Shown in pieces: positions 1 through 7,428 of a stretch of DNA of 64,000 bases. Position 1 is the stretch's first letter, and each line of letters starts with the position of its first letter. The notes under the pieces were generated by a model. It was not told the DNA's origin and made no database searches. It saw nothing but the letters and a program-made list of their open reading frames with translations. A program made the translations under genes and the position numbers. Source of the stretch: Gammaproteobacteria bacterium (GTDB lineage: Bacteria; Pseudomonadota; Gammaproteobacteria; Competibacterales; Competibacteraceae); NCBI GenBank assembly GCA_024235095.1, contig JACKNC010000002.1:744001-808000 (forward strand), given 5' to 3'.

Positions 1-561
1 AGTGGCGTCGATGTGTTCCCGCCAGCGCGCCTGTCCGCCGAGACCAAGAATCACCGTCGCGGAGAGGGTTAATCCCGCCTGTTTGGCTTTGGTCAAACCA
101 TTTGCCATCGCTTCCGGCGTTGCACCCTTGGTAATGCGTTTCAGTAAATCTGCCGCGCCGGTTTCAATACCGTAATACAACAGTTTCAGACCGTTCTCGC
201 GCAATGCCGTCAGTTCTTCCACTGACTTCTTCAATAGATTGGCGGGCAGCGCGTAACTGGATACGCGCTCCAGGCGGGGGAAGGCCGCGCGCAGCGATTC
301 CAGCAGCACCAGCAGATGATCAGTCGGCGCGGCCAGGGCGTCGCCATCGGCCAGGAACACGCGCCGAATTCCGGGAACGGCTTGCGCCATAGCCTGGATT
401 TCGGCCTGAACCGACGCCAGGGGACGAATGGCAAAGGTTTTGGTTCGGTACATCGAACAAAAACTACAGCGGTTAAAGCTGCATCCCAGGGTCACCTGCA
501 AAATGAAACTGTCCGCCTCGGAGGGCGGTCGCCAAAGCGGCATGTCGTAATGGATCAACAT
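1..561 (-). CDS. Radical SAM protein, N-terminal part (cut by window start)
   Basis: 187 codons are present from an ATG at 561, and the frame is still open at base 1, so the C-terminus lies outside the window. The N-terminal region has a cysteine cluster reading GCSFNRCSFCSM, a CX4CX2C variant of the radical SAM iron-sulfur motif. It is followed by VFLADGDAL and, later, YYGIETGAADLLKRI, which resemble the strands and glycine-rich SAM-binding segments of the radical SAM barrel. I infer a [4Fe-4S]/SAM enzyme of the family usually annotated only as radical SAM protein. The substrate cannot be read from the sequence. It ends 14 bases upstream of the folD stop codon side and shares folD's strand, so the two may be co-transcribed. 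Confidence 0.75.
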   Translation of the reverse strand, partial: MLIHYDMPLWRPPSEADSFILQVTLGCSFNRCSFCSMYRTKTFAIRPLASVQAEIQAMAQAVPGIRRVFLADGDALAAPTDHLLVLLESLRAAFPRLERVSSYALPANLLKKSVEELTALRENGLKLLYYGIETGAADLLKRITKGATPEAMANGLTKAKQAGLTLSATVILGLGGQARWREHIDAT

Positions 562-575
562 CGTGAATTCTCGGG

Positions 576-1478
576 CTAATCCGCTATGGGCAGGATATCG
601 GGAACAGAGATTCCGTGCTGCCGACAAGTGGCGGTCAAGGTATTCAGCAACAGACAGGCGATGGTCATCGGCCCTACCCCGCCCGGCACCGGGGTAATCG
701 CGCCCGCGACTTCAACCGCCGAGGCGAAGTCTACATCGCCGGTCAATCGACTCTTGCCATCGGGAGTGGGAAGGCGGTTGATGCCGACGTCGATCACCGT
801 CGCACCCGGTTTCAGCCAGTCACCCTTCACCATCTGCGCCCGGCCCACCGCCGCCACCAGGACATCCGCTCGCCGGCATTCATCCACTAGGTCGCGGGTG
901 CGGGAATGGGCGATCGTTACGGTGCAATGCTCACGCAGCAGCAGGGCCGCCATCGGCTTGCCCACGATATTGGAGCGTCCCAGCACTACCGCCCGTTGGC
1001 CGGCCAAATCCCCAGCATGGGCTTTCAGCAGCATCAGGCAACCCAGCGGGGTGCAGGGCGCCATTGCGGTTCCACCGGTCGCCAGCAGACCCGCGTTGAC
1101 CGGATGGAAACCGTCGACATCCTTAGCAACGGCGATAGTCTCGATGACCGTCTGCGGATCAATCTGTTGGGGAAGAGGCAACTGCACCAGAATGCCGTTG
1201 ACCGCCGGATCCTGGTTCAATTCGACAATACGCTCCAGCAATTCGGATGAGGTCGTGGTGGCGGGCAACCGGTATTGAAAGGAATTCATACCCGCTTCCT
1301 GAGCCTGCAAGCCCTTGTTACGCACATAGATCTGGCTAGCGGGGTCTTCACCTACCAGGACAACCGCTAAGCCTGGGGTTAAGCCATACACCGTTTTGAG
1401 CCGGGCGACTTGCACCGCGATGCTGGCGCGGAGTTGGGCAGCGAAATTTTTACCGTCAATAATCGTGGCCGTGGCCAT
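576..1478 (-). CDS. folD: FolD, methylenetetrahydrofolate dehydrogenase/cyclohydrolase
   Basis: 300 aa from the ATG at 1478, which begins [17 protein letters not shown] as family members do; the frame is open further upstream but without family similarity. FolD interconverts 5,10-methylene-THF and 10-formyl-THF in the cytosol. Visible family motifs are YVRNK (YxxxK catalytic pair), [29 protein letters not shown] (NADP-binding Rossmann segment) and [10 protein letters not shown] near the C-terminus. The length is slightly above the usual 280-290 aa because of a C-terminal tail. It lies upstream of the radical SAM gene on the same strand. The upstream intergenic DNA is full of repeats, so its promoter is unclear. 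Confidence 0.97.
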   Translation of the reverse strand: MATATIIDGKNFAAQLRASIAVQVARLKTVYGLTPGLAVVLVGEDPASQIYVRNKGLQAQEAGMNSFQYRLPATTTSSELLERIVELNQDPAVNGILVQLPLPQQIDPQTVIETIAVAKDVDGFHPVNAGLLATGGTAMAPCTPLGCLMLLKAHAGDLAGQRAVVLGRSNIVGKPMAALLLREHCTVTIAHSRTRDLVDECRRADVLVAAVGRAQMVKGDWLKPGATVIDVGINRLPTPDGKSRLTGDVDFASAVEVAGAITPVPGGVGPMTIACLLLNTLTATCRQHGISVPDILPIAD

Positions 1479-1629
1479 GGATTCTTCCCTTGATGGTTGA
1501 AAGCGTCCGCCAATTCTACTACAGGACGCTGACCTGCTGCCGTTATGCGGATGTCGAGGGGGCCTGAATTTGCTATTGTCTTGCTCGCCGTTATCCCTAC
1601 ATTCCGGGTCATGGCTATTCACTGCAGCA

Positions 1630-1800
1630 GTACGCAGTGCGTACCCTACTCTTGAATGATCGGTATCAACGTCATCGATGTAGGGTACGCACCGCGTACC
1701 TTGGAATGCAGGCTAAACAGGTTGCCAGACTATAATTCTCATCACATCAAACGATAGCTGTTAAATTCTGTGTAGCCCAGTAGGGTACGCATAGCGTACC
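1630..1800. repeat. Cluster of three REP-like palindromes (GGTACGC family)
   Basis: Three copies of a short imperfect palindrome of the form GGTACGC-NN-GCGTACC lie at 1630-1649, 1680-1700 and 1780-1800. A fourth, with complete flanks GTAGGG and CCCTAC, lies at 13706-13730. Only the two central bases vary (AG, CC, TA, TT). The size, perfect dyad and intergenic placement fit a REP family. Nothing else is recognisable between folD and the MITE at 1878. Confidence 0.75.
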
Positions 1801-1877
1801 TTTTCTCAGCGCGGGAAATCCTCACCTCCTTCCAGCGTGAACCGGACGAAGGCGGCTATGCTTTTTGTTCTCGCCCG

Positions 1878-1993
1878 GTAACCGTTCAGTCCCACCCTTT
1901 GGCAAAGGGGGTCAGGGGGAATTTTAGAGCCGTCGCCCGTGCGCAATCCCCCACCGGCCCCCCCTTTTTCAAAGGGGGGAGGTGAACGCTTAC
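1878..1993 (-). mobile_element. IS66-like MITE, copy 1
   Basis: A 116-base non-coding element begins GTAACCGTTCAGTCC and ends GGTGAACGCTTAC. It is the reverse orientation of copies at 5149-6510 (interrupted) and 33790-33903. The ends are imperfect inverted repeats starting GTAA, as in IS66-family elements, and the interior is G/C-tract rich (CCCCTTT...AAAGGGG). No clear 8-base duplication is visible around this copy, unlike the other two. It lies just upstream of the NACHT-lectin gene, so it could affect that gene's promoter. Confidence 0.7.
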
Positions 1994-2086
1994 GCGGCAG
2001 GTTGGCTGAACGGATGGACATCCAGGCGCTGCTTACCTGATTTTCGCTTTGCCTTCGTGAATCCATGAATTGGGAGGAACCCCGCT

Positions 2087-4108
2087 GTGTTAACCGAAGC
2101 GCTGACCTTCGTTTCGATGGACTGGATCAAGCCGCTTGCCAAGAAACTGAAGGTAATTCGAGATGATAGAATCGGAGAAATCAACCGGATCGCTGACACC
2201 TTCGGCGATCCTAAAGAGCTGGCGCGCTTTTATGTCGAACCCAAATGCCAGCACCATAACCCGGCGGATTACCACGAGGACGAAGCATCCATCTCGTATG
2301 TAAAAACGCCGATATTCACCACCATCAACGACTTTTTAAACAGAGAAGTCGCCATACGAGACGGGCGCACTCAACTGTTTATTCTGGCCGACGCCGGCAT
2401 GGGCAAAACCTCCCTGCTGGTCATGCTCAAGCTGACGCATCTCCTGGCGTTCTGGCCCCCAGGGTACGATTGCCTGCTGTTGAAACTCGGCTCCGATACT
2501 CTGGAGGTGGTTCGCCAGCACCCGAACAAGGCGAATACCGTGTTGTTGCTCGATGCCCTGGACGAGGACCCGACCGCCTGGGGCCATATCGAACAACGGC
2601 TGGTCGAGTTGCTGCACGCAACCACCTCCTTCCGGCGCGTCCTCCTTTCATGCCGCACGCAGTTTTTTCCCGAAACCGGAGCAGATCCGTTTGGCAGCCC
2701 TGGCCGGGTGACCGTAGGCGGTTTCATCTGCCCCATGCTTTTTCTTTCGCTCTTCGATGAGCGTCAGGTACACGAATATTTATCCAAACGATTTCCCGAC
2801 CCTTGGCACTACGGACTAACGGGGTGCAGGCATCCGTCGTGGCTGCGCGCCGAGCAACTCCTCAGCTCCATGCGTTCCCTGCGCTTTCGACCGTTGCTCC
2901 TGGCCTACATCCAGGACCTGCTGGACGCCAACCGGACGCAGTGGGACGAGTACGCCCTCTATGAAGCACTCACGGAAACGTGGTTGCTGCGGGAAGTGAG
3001 CAAGCTGGCGAAACAAGGCATCAAGCTGACCCAGGAAGACCTGTGGACAAGCTGTACCGCCGTGGCGGTTCACCTGCAAGCACTTGGGAAGCGCGTGCTG
3101 TCCCAGGCCGAGCTACGGGGTTTGGTGGCCGGGTTGCCGATGATCGCCCATATTGAGCAGCTCGATTTTGGAGGGCGTTCGTTGATGAACCGCACCTCGG
3201 ACCGCGAATATCGGTTTTCGCATTACAGCACCCAGGAATTCCTGGGGATTCATGCCCTCGTCGAGGGCCAGTTGGAAGTGGTGAAGGGGATTTGCCCGGC
3301 GGCGACTCGGGAACCGAAGCTGCGGGCCACGGCGCAAATGCTGGACTTCTTGCGTTGCTGTACCGATAAAGTTGATGGACTGCAATTGTTGAAGTGGCTG
3401 GATTGGAGCGACATTAAACTGAATCAGTTGGCGGGATGGCTCCGCTTCCAGGAACGTTTGCCGGGTGATGATACAGGCCCGGAGATGGTGGTGATACCCG
3501 CCGGTGAATTCCTCATGGGTTCACCTGAGGGTGAACCGGAGCGCCAAGCCGATGAAGGACCACAGCACACTGTGGTTTTAGCGCAACCTTTTGCGATGGG
3601 CCGGTATGCGGTCACGTTCGAGGAGTACGACCGTTTCTGTGCGGCGACCCGCCGGGATCAGCCGAATGACCGCGGCTGGGGCCGTGGGCGGCGGCCGGTG
3701 ATCAACGTCTCGTGGGAAGACGCGGTTGCGTACTGCGCCTGGCTTTCGTACGAGGCGGGAGCATCTTATCGGTTACCCAGCGAAGCTGAATGGGAATATG
3801 CGGCGCGAGCGGGGACTACGACCGCCTTTTGGTGGGGCAACGAGATTGACCCGACTCGCGCCAACTATGACGGCAGATCTGCCTATCGAAATGGAGCGCG
3901 CGGTGCGTATCGCCAAAGAACTGTGCCCGTAGACGATTTCCAGCCGAACCCGTTTGGTCTCTATCAAGTGCATGGCAATGTCTGGGAATGGGTCCAGGAT
4001 TCCTGGCATGACGATTATCAGGGCGCACCGACGGACGGTTCGGCGTGGGAGGAAGCGGGCAGCGGTCCCCGGGTGCTGCGGGGCGGCTCGTGGGACTACG
4101 TTCCGTAG
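2087..4108 (+). CDS. DGR target 1: NACHT NTPase fused to FGE/C-type-lectin-like domain, truncated by a stop in its variable region
   Basis: 673 aa from a GTG at 2087 with GGGAGGA about 9 bases upstream. Residues near 100-115 hold a Walker A (ADAGMGKTSLL), followed by a Walker B-like VLLLDALDED and then RVLLSCRTQF, a NACHT-type STAND ATPase. From about residue 460 there is a formylglycine-generating-enzyme-like domain ([52 protein letters not shown]), the C-type-lectin fold used as DGR display scaffold. The protein stops at TAG 4106-4108 inside the variable region. Without that stop it would run to TGA at 4196-4198 (703 aa) and end GFRLARTLTL. I infer a diversified sensor coupled to a signalling or defence ATPase; the ligand is unknown. 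Confidence 0.9.
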   Translation: MLTEALTFVSMDWIKPLAKKLKVIRDDRIGEINRIADTFGDPKELARFYVEPKCQHHNPADYHEDEASISYVKTPIFTTINDFLNREVAIRDGRTQLFILADAGMGKTSLLVMLKLTHLLAFWPPGYDCLLLKLGSDTLEVVRQHPNKANTVLLLDALDEDPTAWGHIEQRLVELLHATTSFRRVLLSCRTQFFPETGADPFGSPGRVTVGGFICPMLFLSLFDERQVHEYLSKRFPDPWHYGLTGCRHPSWLRAEQLLSSMRSLRFRPLLLAYIQDLLDANRTQWDEYALYEALTETWLLREVSKLAKQGIKLTQEDLWTSCTAVAVHLQALGKRVLSQAELRGLVAGLPMIAHIEQLDFGGRSLMNRTSDREYRFSHYSTQEFLGIHALVEGQLEVVKGICPAATREPKLRATAQMLDFLRCCTDKVDGLQLLKWLDWSDIKLNQLAGWLRFQERLPGDDTGPEMVVIPAGEFLMGSPEGEPERQADEGPQHTVVLAQPFAMGRYAVTFEEYDRFCAATRRDQPNDRGWGRGRRPVINVSWEDAVAYCAWLSYEAGASYRLPSEAEWEYAARAGTTTAFWWGNEIDPTRANYDGRSAYRNGARGAYRQRTVPVDDFQPNPFGLYQVHGNVWEWVQDSWHDDYQGAPTDGSAWEEAGSGPRVLRGGSWDYVP

Positions 4109-4182
4109 AGGTTGCGGTCGGCCGCGCGCTACTGGCTCCTCCCGCGCCTCGTGTACGACATCGTGGGATTCCGTCTGGCCAG
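4062..4182 (+). repeat. DGR variable region 1 (VR1)
   Basis: 121 bases align without gaps to TR 7067-7187. I count 16 differences at template adenines and two at guanines (opposite TR 7144, G to C, and 7157, G to T). The adenine-free 5' block (CGGTCCCCGGGTGCTGCGGG) and the 3' block (GTGGGATTCCGTCTGGCCAG) are identical. The adenine-restricted pattern is the hallmark of DGR mutagenic retrohoming. One change, TR AAG (7111-7113) to TAG (4106-4108), is a nonsense mutation. Confidence 0.95.
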
Positions 4183-4225
4183 GACTTTAACCCTTTGATC
4201 TTTATTCTTTTACCCTTTCAGGGGT

Positions 4226-4258
4226 CCAGGGGGCGAAGCCCCCTGGTCGCGTTTTTTT
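4226..4258 (+). terminator. Hairpin plus T-run downstream of VR1 (DGR hairpin and/or terminator)
   Basis: A perfect 9-bp stem, CCAGGGGGC/GCCCCCTGG, with a three-base loop GAA lies at 4226-4246, 43 bases after VR1. It is followed by TCGCG and seven T. The same stem with loop GTA and the same T-run follows VR2. In studied DGRs a hairpin/cruciform just downstream of VR assists target recognition. The T-run also fits a rho-independent terminator, so both roles are possible. Confidence 0.75.
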
Positions 4259-4270
4259 AGGGGGTAGGGT

Positions 4271-4630
4271 ATGGATGAGAAACTCGATCAAGGGACACCG
4301 CGCGCTGTGCAAGCCTGCCATGAACTGCTGGCCTGGCTTATTCCGTTGCTCGACCAGTTTCCGCGCTCGCGCCGGTTTACGCTCGGGGAGCGGCTGGAAA
4401 CGGGCTGGCTCGCCGTGCTGGAAGCGCTGGTGGAAGCGGCCTACAGCCGCGACAAACGCGCCGCGTTGACTCGCGCCAACCTCCGGCTGGCGGTGAACCG
4501 GCATCTATGGCGGTTGGCCCTGGAGCTGAAGGTCATCAACCTGAAACGCTACGAACATGGAGCCAAGCTGATCGACGATCTGGGTCGGCAGATCGGCGGC
4601 TGGCTGCGGTCGCGGGACGCCGCGCCATGA
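4271..4630 (+). CDS. avd: DGR accessory variability determinant (Avd)
   Basis: 119 aa, beginning at ATG 4271 shortly after the VR1 hairpin. It is mostly helical in composition and basic, with segments such as LLAWLIPLLDQF, RFTLGERLETGWL and LRLAVNRHLWRLALELKVI, typical of Avd four-helix-bundle proteins related to the 23S intervening-sequence protein fold. In characterised DGRs Avd forms a ring that binds the reverse transcriptase and is needed for mutagenic cDNA synthesis. Its stop codon overlaps the RT start in an ATGA arrangement (4627-4630), so the two are translationally coupled. This gene appears intact. Confidence 0.88.
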   Translation: MDEKLDQGTPRAVQACHELLAWLIPLLDQFPRSRRFTLGERLETGWLAVLEALVEAAYSRDKRAALTRANLRLAVNRHLWRLALELKVINLKRYEHGAKLIDDLGRQIGGWLRSRDAAP

Positions 4631-5173
4631 AGCGGCTGGATGACTTGTGGCCGCAAGTGGTGGCGTTTGAAAATCTTTGGCTGGCCTGGCGCAAGGCCCG
4701 GCGGGGCAAGTCTCGCGCCGCTAGCGTGGTCGCTTTCGAGTTGGACTTGGAGGCCAACTTGCTGGCGCTGCGACGCGAACTGGAAACCGGTGATTACCAA
4801 CCCGGCGTGTACCGATTGTTCACGATCTACGAGCGCAAGCCGCGCCGGATCGCCGCCGCGCCGTTCCGGGACCGGGTCGTGCATCATGCTGTGATGAACG
4901 TTATCGAACCGCCCCTGGATCGCCGCTTCATCCACGATTCCTACGCCTGCCGACGCGGCAAAGGCGTGCATGCGGCGGTGGACCGCTACCAGGGTTGGGC
5001 GCGACGTTATCGCTATGCCCTCAAATTGGATGTACAGCAGTATTTTCCCTCGATTGACCACACCATTCTCAAAACCACCCTCCGCCGCTACCTGCGCGAT
5101 GAGCGGGTGCTGGCGCTGCTGGAGCAGATTATCGACGGTACTCCGGACGTAAGCGTTCACCTCCCCCCTTTGA

Positions 5174-6428
5174 ATGATCTTTAAAAATTTAATCCGGTAC
5201 TTCTAGCCCCACGTAGCGCAGTAGTTCCAAGGAACCTTGGGCAAACTGATTGAGGAAGCGGTCGATCTCGGTGCGGAGGGTGTCGAGGTCCTCCGCCCAG
5301 CGATGCAGGTGGGTCACGTCCTGGCGCAATTTGCGCCAGAGCTTTTCGATCGGATTACACCAGGAGGCATAGGTGGGTAGGGGAACGATTTGGATCGGCA
5401 GTTTCAGTTCGCCCCATCGTCGGATCGCCGCGGCACTCGGTTCCGTGGGCCAATTCGGTGGGCGATACCACGGCCAGCGGGTCTCTTGAGATTCCAAGGC
5501 CACCAGAAGGTCCGGATGGGTATGCACGGGCCAGTTATCCTGAATGACGTAGATACGCTCCGCGTCGGGATAGGCCCGGCACAGGGCCTGATAAAACATC
5601 ACCAAAAAGGCGACGGTGATTTTGCTGGCGCGCTGATGAAAGACCGCACCGGTCAGCGCATTCAAGACCCCGAGCACCCGGGTGACCGTATTGGATTTCG
5701 GACTGCGCACCGCCTGGGCGTGCTCGGATGACCCCTTGGGTGCATAGGCATTCGCGACCGTCGGTTGCCGTTCCACCGTCACTTCATCCAGGTAGACCGT
5801 CACGACCCGCCCCGGTTGGGCCTGCGCCGCGGCGACCGCCGCCTGGACATCGGCCAATTTGGCATCATCGTCGGGATCAGGACTGCGGATGGCCGCCCGC
5901 GCCCGCTTCCACACAATGCGGGCGCGCCGCAGCACCGTATGCACCCCCGCCAGCGTCAAACCGCCCAGCCACGCACACGCCTGCTGGAGGCCCGCCAAGG
6001 TCCAGCGGGTCTGCGCCACGCCGCAGACCCGCGGATCCCGTTGACAAAGGTGTTGCAACTCCGTATGGGCCACCGCCGCCGTCGAATGCTGAGGGGGAAA
6101 AAGCAGGCTTTCGCCCGCGGCCTGGATGGACCTTCATGCCGGCGCTGCCGGTGGCTTGATAGCGATCTAACCAGTCATAAACCGTATCGGGTCGCCGCGG
6201 CCTTAACAAGCCATGTCGCGCTACGAATGCCGCCGGCATCCCATCGGCGATTTTCAACAGCGCGGCCGCCCGCTCGCGCAGATAGGGCTGACAGGCATGA
6301 TCCCGCATCTGAACCAATTCCTGGCGTTCGGTCTCATTCAACACAAGCTGGCGTCGCGGCATCATCGGCTCCTCGGACAGGGGTAGAATCGCTCCCTTAC
6401 TATACCGGATTAAATTTTTAAAGATCAT
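5174..6428 (-). mobile_element. IS630-like insertion sequence nested in the MITE
   Basis: A 1255-base element is bounded by perfect 26-bp inverted repeats (5174-5199 and 6403-6428; outer bases ATGATCTTTAAAAATTTAAT). It carries one transposase on the minus strand. It lies inside the MITE that already interrupted the DGR reverse transcriptase, so it is the younger insertion. A TA duplication expected for IS630 is not clear at the outermost bases, so the true ends may be a few bases inside the 26-bp repeat. Confidence 0.85.
5189..6365 (-). pseudogene. IS630-like transposase in two frames
   Basis: Translation from ATG 6365 gives an N-terminal helix-turn-helix region (MPRRQLVLNETERQ, YLRERAAALLKIADG, DTVYDWLDRYQ). 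The catalytic part is in another frame and carries the DDE residues: VYLDEVT, IQDNWPVHTH and NPIEKLWRKLRQDV. The frames meet at a T5C5 run near 6090-6100, where joining them requires a +1 shift. This could be a programmed shift or a one-base indel; without a second copy I cannot decide. IS630 transposases usually have about 340-360 aa, which the joined product would match. Confidence 0.8.
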
Positions 6429-7066
6429 AAAAAGAGGGGCCGGGGGGGATTTCGCACGGGCGACGGGGCCAAAATCCCTCCTTTGCCAAAGGGGGGGACT
6501 GAACGGTTACCTCCAGACCTACTGCCGACTGAACCTGTCTATTTCCCCGGCGACGACCTGCTCGCGCCGCTGGAGCGGCGTTGCGGTATTCCCATCGGCA
6601 ATCTCACCAGCCAGTTCTTTGCCAATTTGTACCTGGACGCCCTGGATCACGGCATCAAAGAAACCCTGCGCACGCCGGCCTATCTACGCTATGTGGACGA
6701 CATGGTGTTGCTGGCCGACGACAAACAAGAACTGTGGGCTTGGCGCGACTGGATCGCGGCACGGTTAGCGGAAATACGGCTGCGCTTGCATCCCGCCAAA
6801 GCCAAGGTCAGCCAGGTCCGGGAAGGGTTGAATTTGCTGGGCTATTTCGTGTTTCCCGAACGGCGGCGCTTGCGCAACGAAAACGGCCTGCGCTTTCGGC
6901 GCCGGCTGCGGGCTTTCGCGCAAGGCTACGCCGAGGGCCGACTGGACTGGGCCGATTTCGACCCCAGCGTGCAGGCGTGGATCGGCCACGCCCGTCATGC
7001 GGAAACGCTGGGGCTACGCAAAAGTATCTTTGCGGAAGTACACTTTCAGCGGGAACGGACCGAACG

Positions 7067-7187
7067 GCGGTCCCCGGGTGCTGCGGGGCGGCTCGTGGAA
7101 CAACGAACCGAAGAGGTTGCGGTCGGCCGCGCGCAACAGGAACGACCCGCGCAACAGGAACAACAACGTGGGATTCCGTCTGGCCAG
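7067..7187 (+). repeat. DGR template repeat (TR)
   Basis: 121 bases are identical to VR1 and VR2 except almost only at adenines. It contains 26 adenines, mostly in AAC codons in the target frame (AAC AAC GAA CCG AAG AGG, then AAC AGG AAC GAC and AAC AGG AAC AAC AAC). These allow many residues without stops; AAG at 7111-7113 is the only TR codon that can turn into a stop by adenine change. Homology with VR2 extends a few bases further left to 7063. TR lies at and beyond the 3' end of the RT frame, same orientation as the targets. The 240 bases after it (7188-7428) hold no gene that I recognise and may be part of the template RNA. Confidence 0.95.
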
Positions 7188-7428
7188 TCCGCCCACCAAG
7201 TCCCGGAGCCGCCGCGTTCACGGATGCGGCGGGCGTGGCGGGTGGGTGTCCATGAGTCCGTTTCCAGGACTCGCAGGGACGGGAGCGCCGAATAGCTGTG
7301 CCAGGGACCGACGGGGCGCGGGGCCGATGGGTTGCCGGAGGTCCCGCGTCCAATCTCGGCGGAACGCCTCAGGCGCGTTATGATACGGTTAATTCAAAAT
7401 ACAGCAATAAGCTTACGAGTCCAACAAC

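Larger units (their letters stand above)
5149..6510 (+). mobile_element. IS66-like MITE, copy 2, inserted in the RT gene and split by IS630-like element
   Basis: The left part (5149-5173, starting GTAAGCGTTCACCTCCCC) and right part (6429-6510, ending GACTGAACGGTTAC) together match the MITE at 33790-33903. Flanking 8-mers are CTCCGGAC (5141-5148) and CTCCAGAC (6511-6518), a target duplication with one later mismatch. Eight-base duplications and GTAA ends are IS66-family traits. Confidence 0.85.
4627..7295 (+). pseudogene. DGR reverse transcriptase, disrupted by nested insertions
   Basis: The 5' part (4627-5148) encodes RT blocks including RKPRRIAAAPFRDRVVHHAV and the motif A region KLDVQQYFPSIDH. 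The 3' part resumes at 6519 with [10 protein letters not shown], the DGR-type IGNLTSQ signature (6594-6614) and catalytic YVDD (6690-6701). Between them sit a MITE and an IS630-like element. Removing 5149-6518 (both elements plus one 8-base target copy) joins GAC to CTA in frame and gives a 432-codon ORF, so the gene was intact before insertion. The 3' end of the frame overlaps the template repeat; the last conserved RT residues probably lie near FAEVHFQRE (about 7050). As it stands the first half ends at a stop in the IS (5184), so no functional RT is expected from this copy. Confidence 0.92.

Noticed and set aside
3954..4260. Frames spanning VR1 that could bypass the TAG
   Set aside because: They are out of frame with the NACHT-lectin protein and do not encode the conserved LRSAAR or GFRLAR segments.
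6997..7383. Plus-strand frame across TR encoding [29 protein letters not shown]
   Set aside because: This is the template repeat read in the target frame, not a third target gene. No lectin domain precedes it and the frame starts inside the RT gene.
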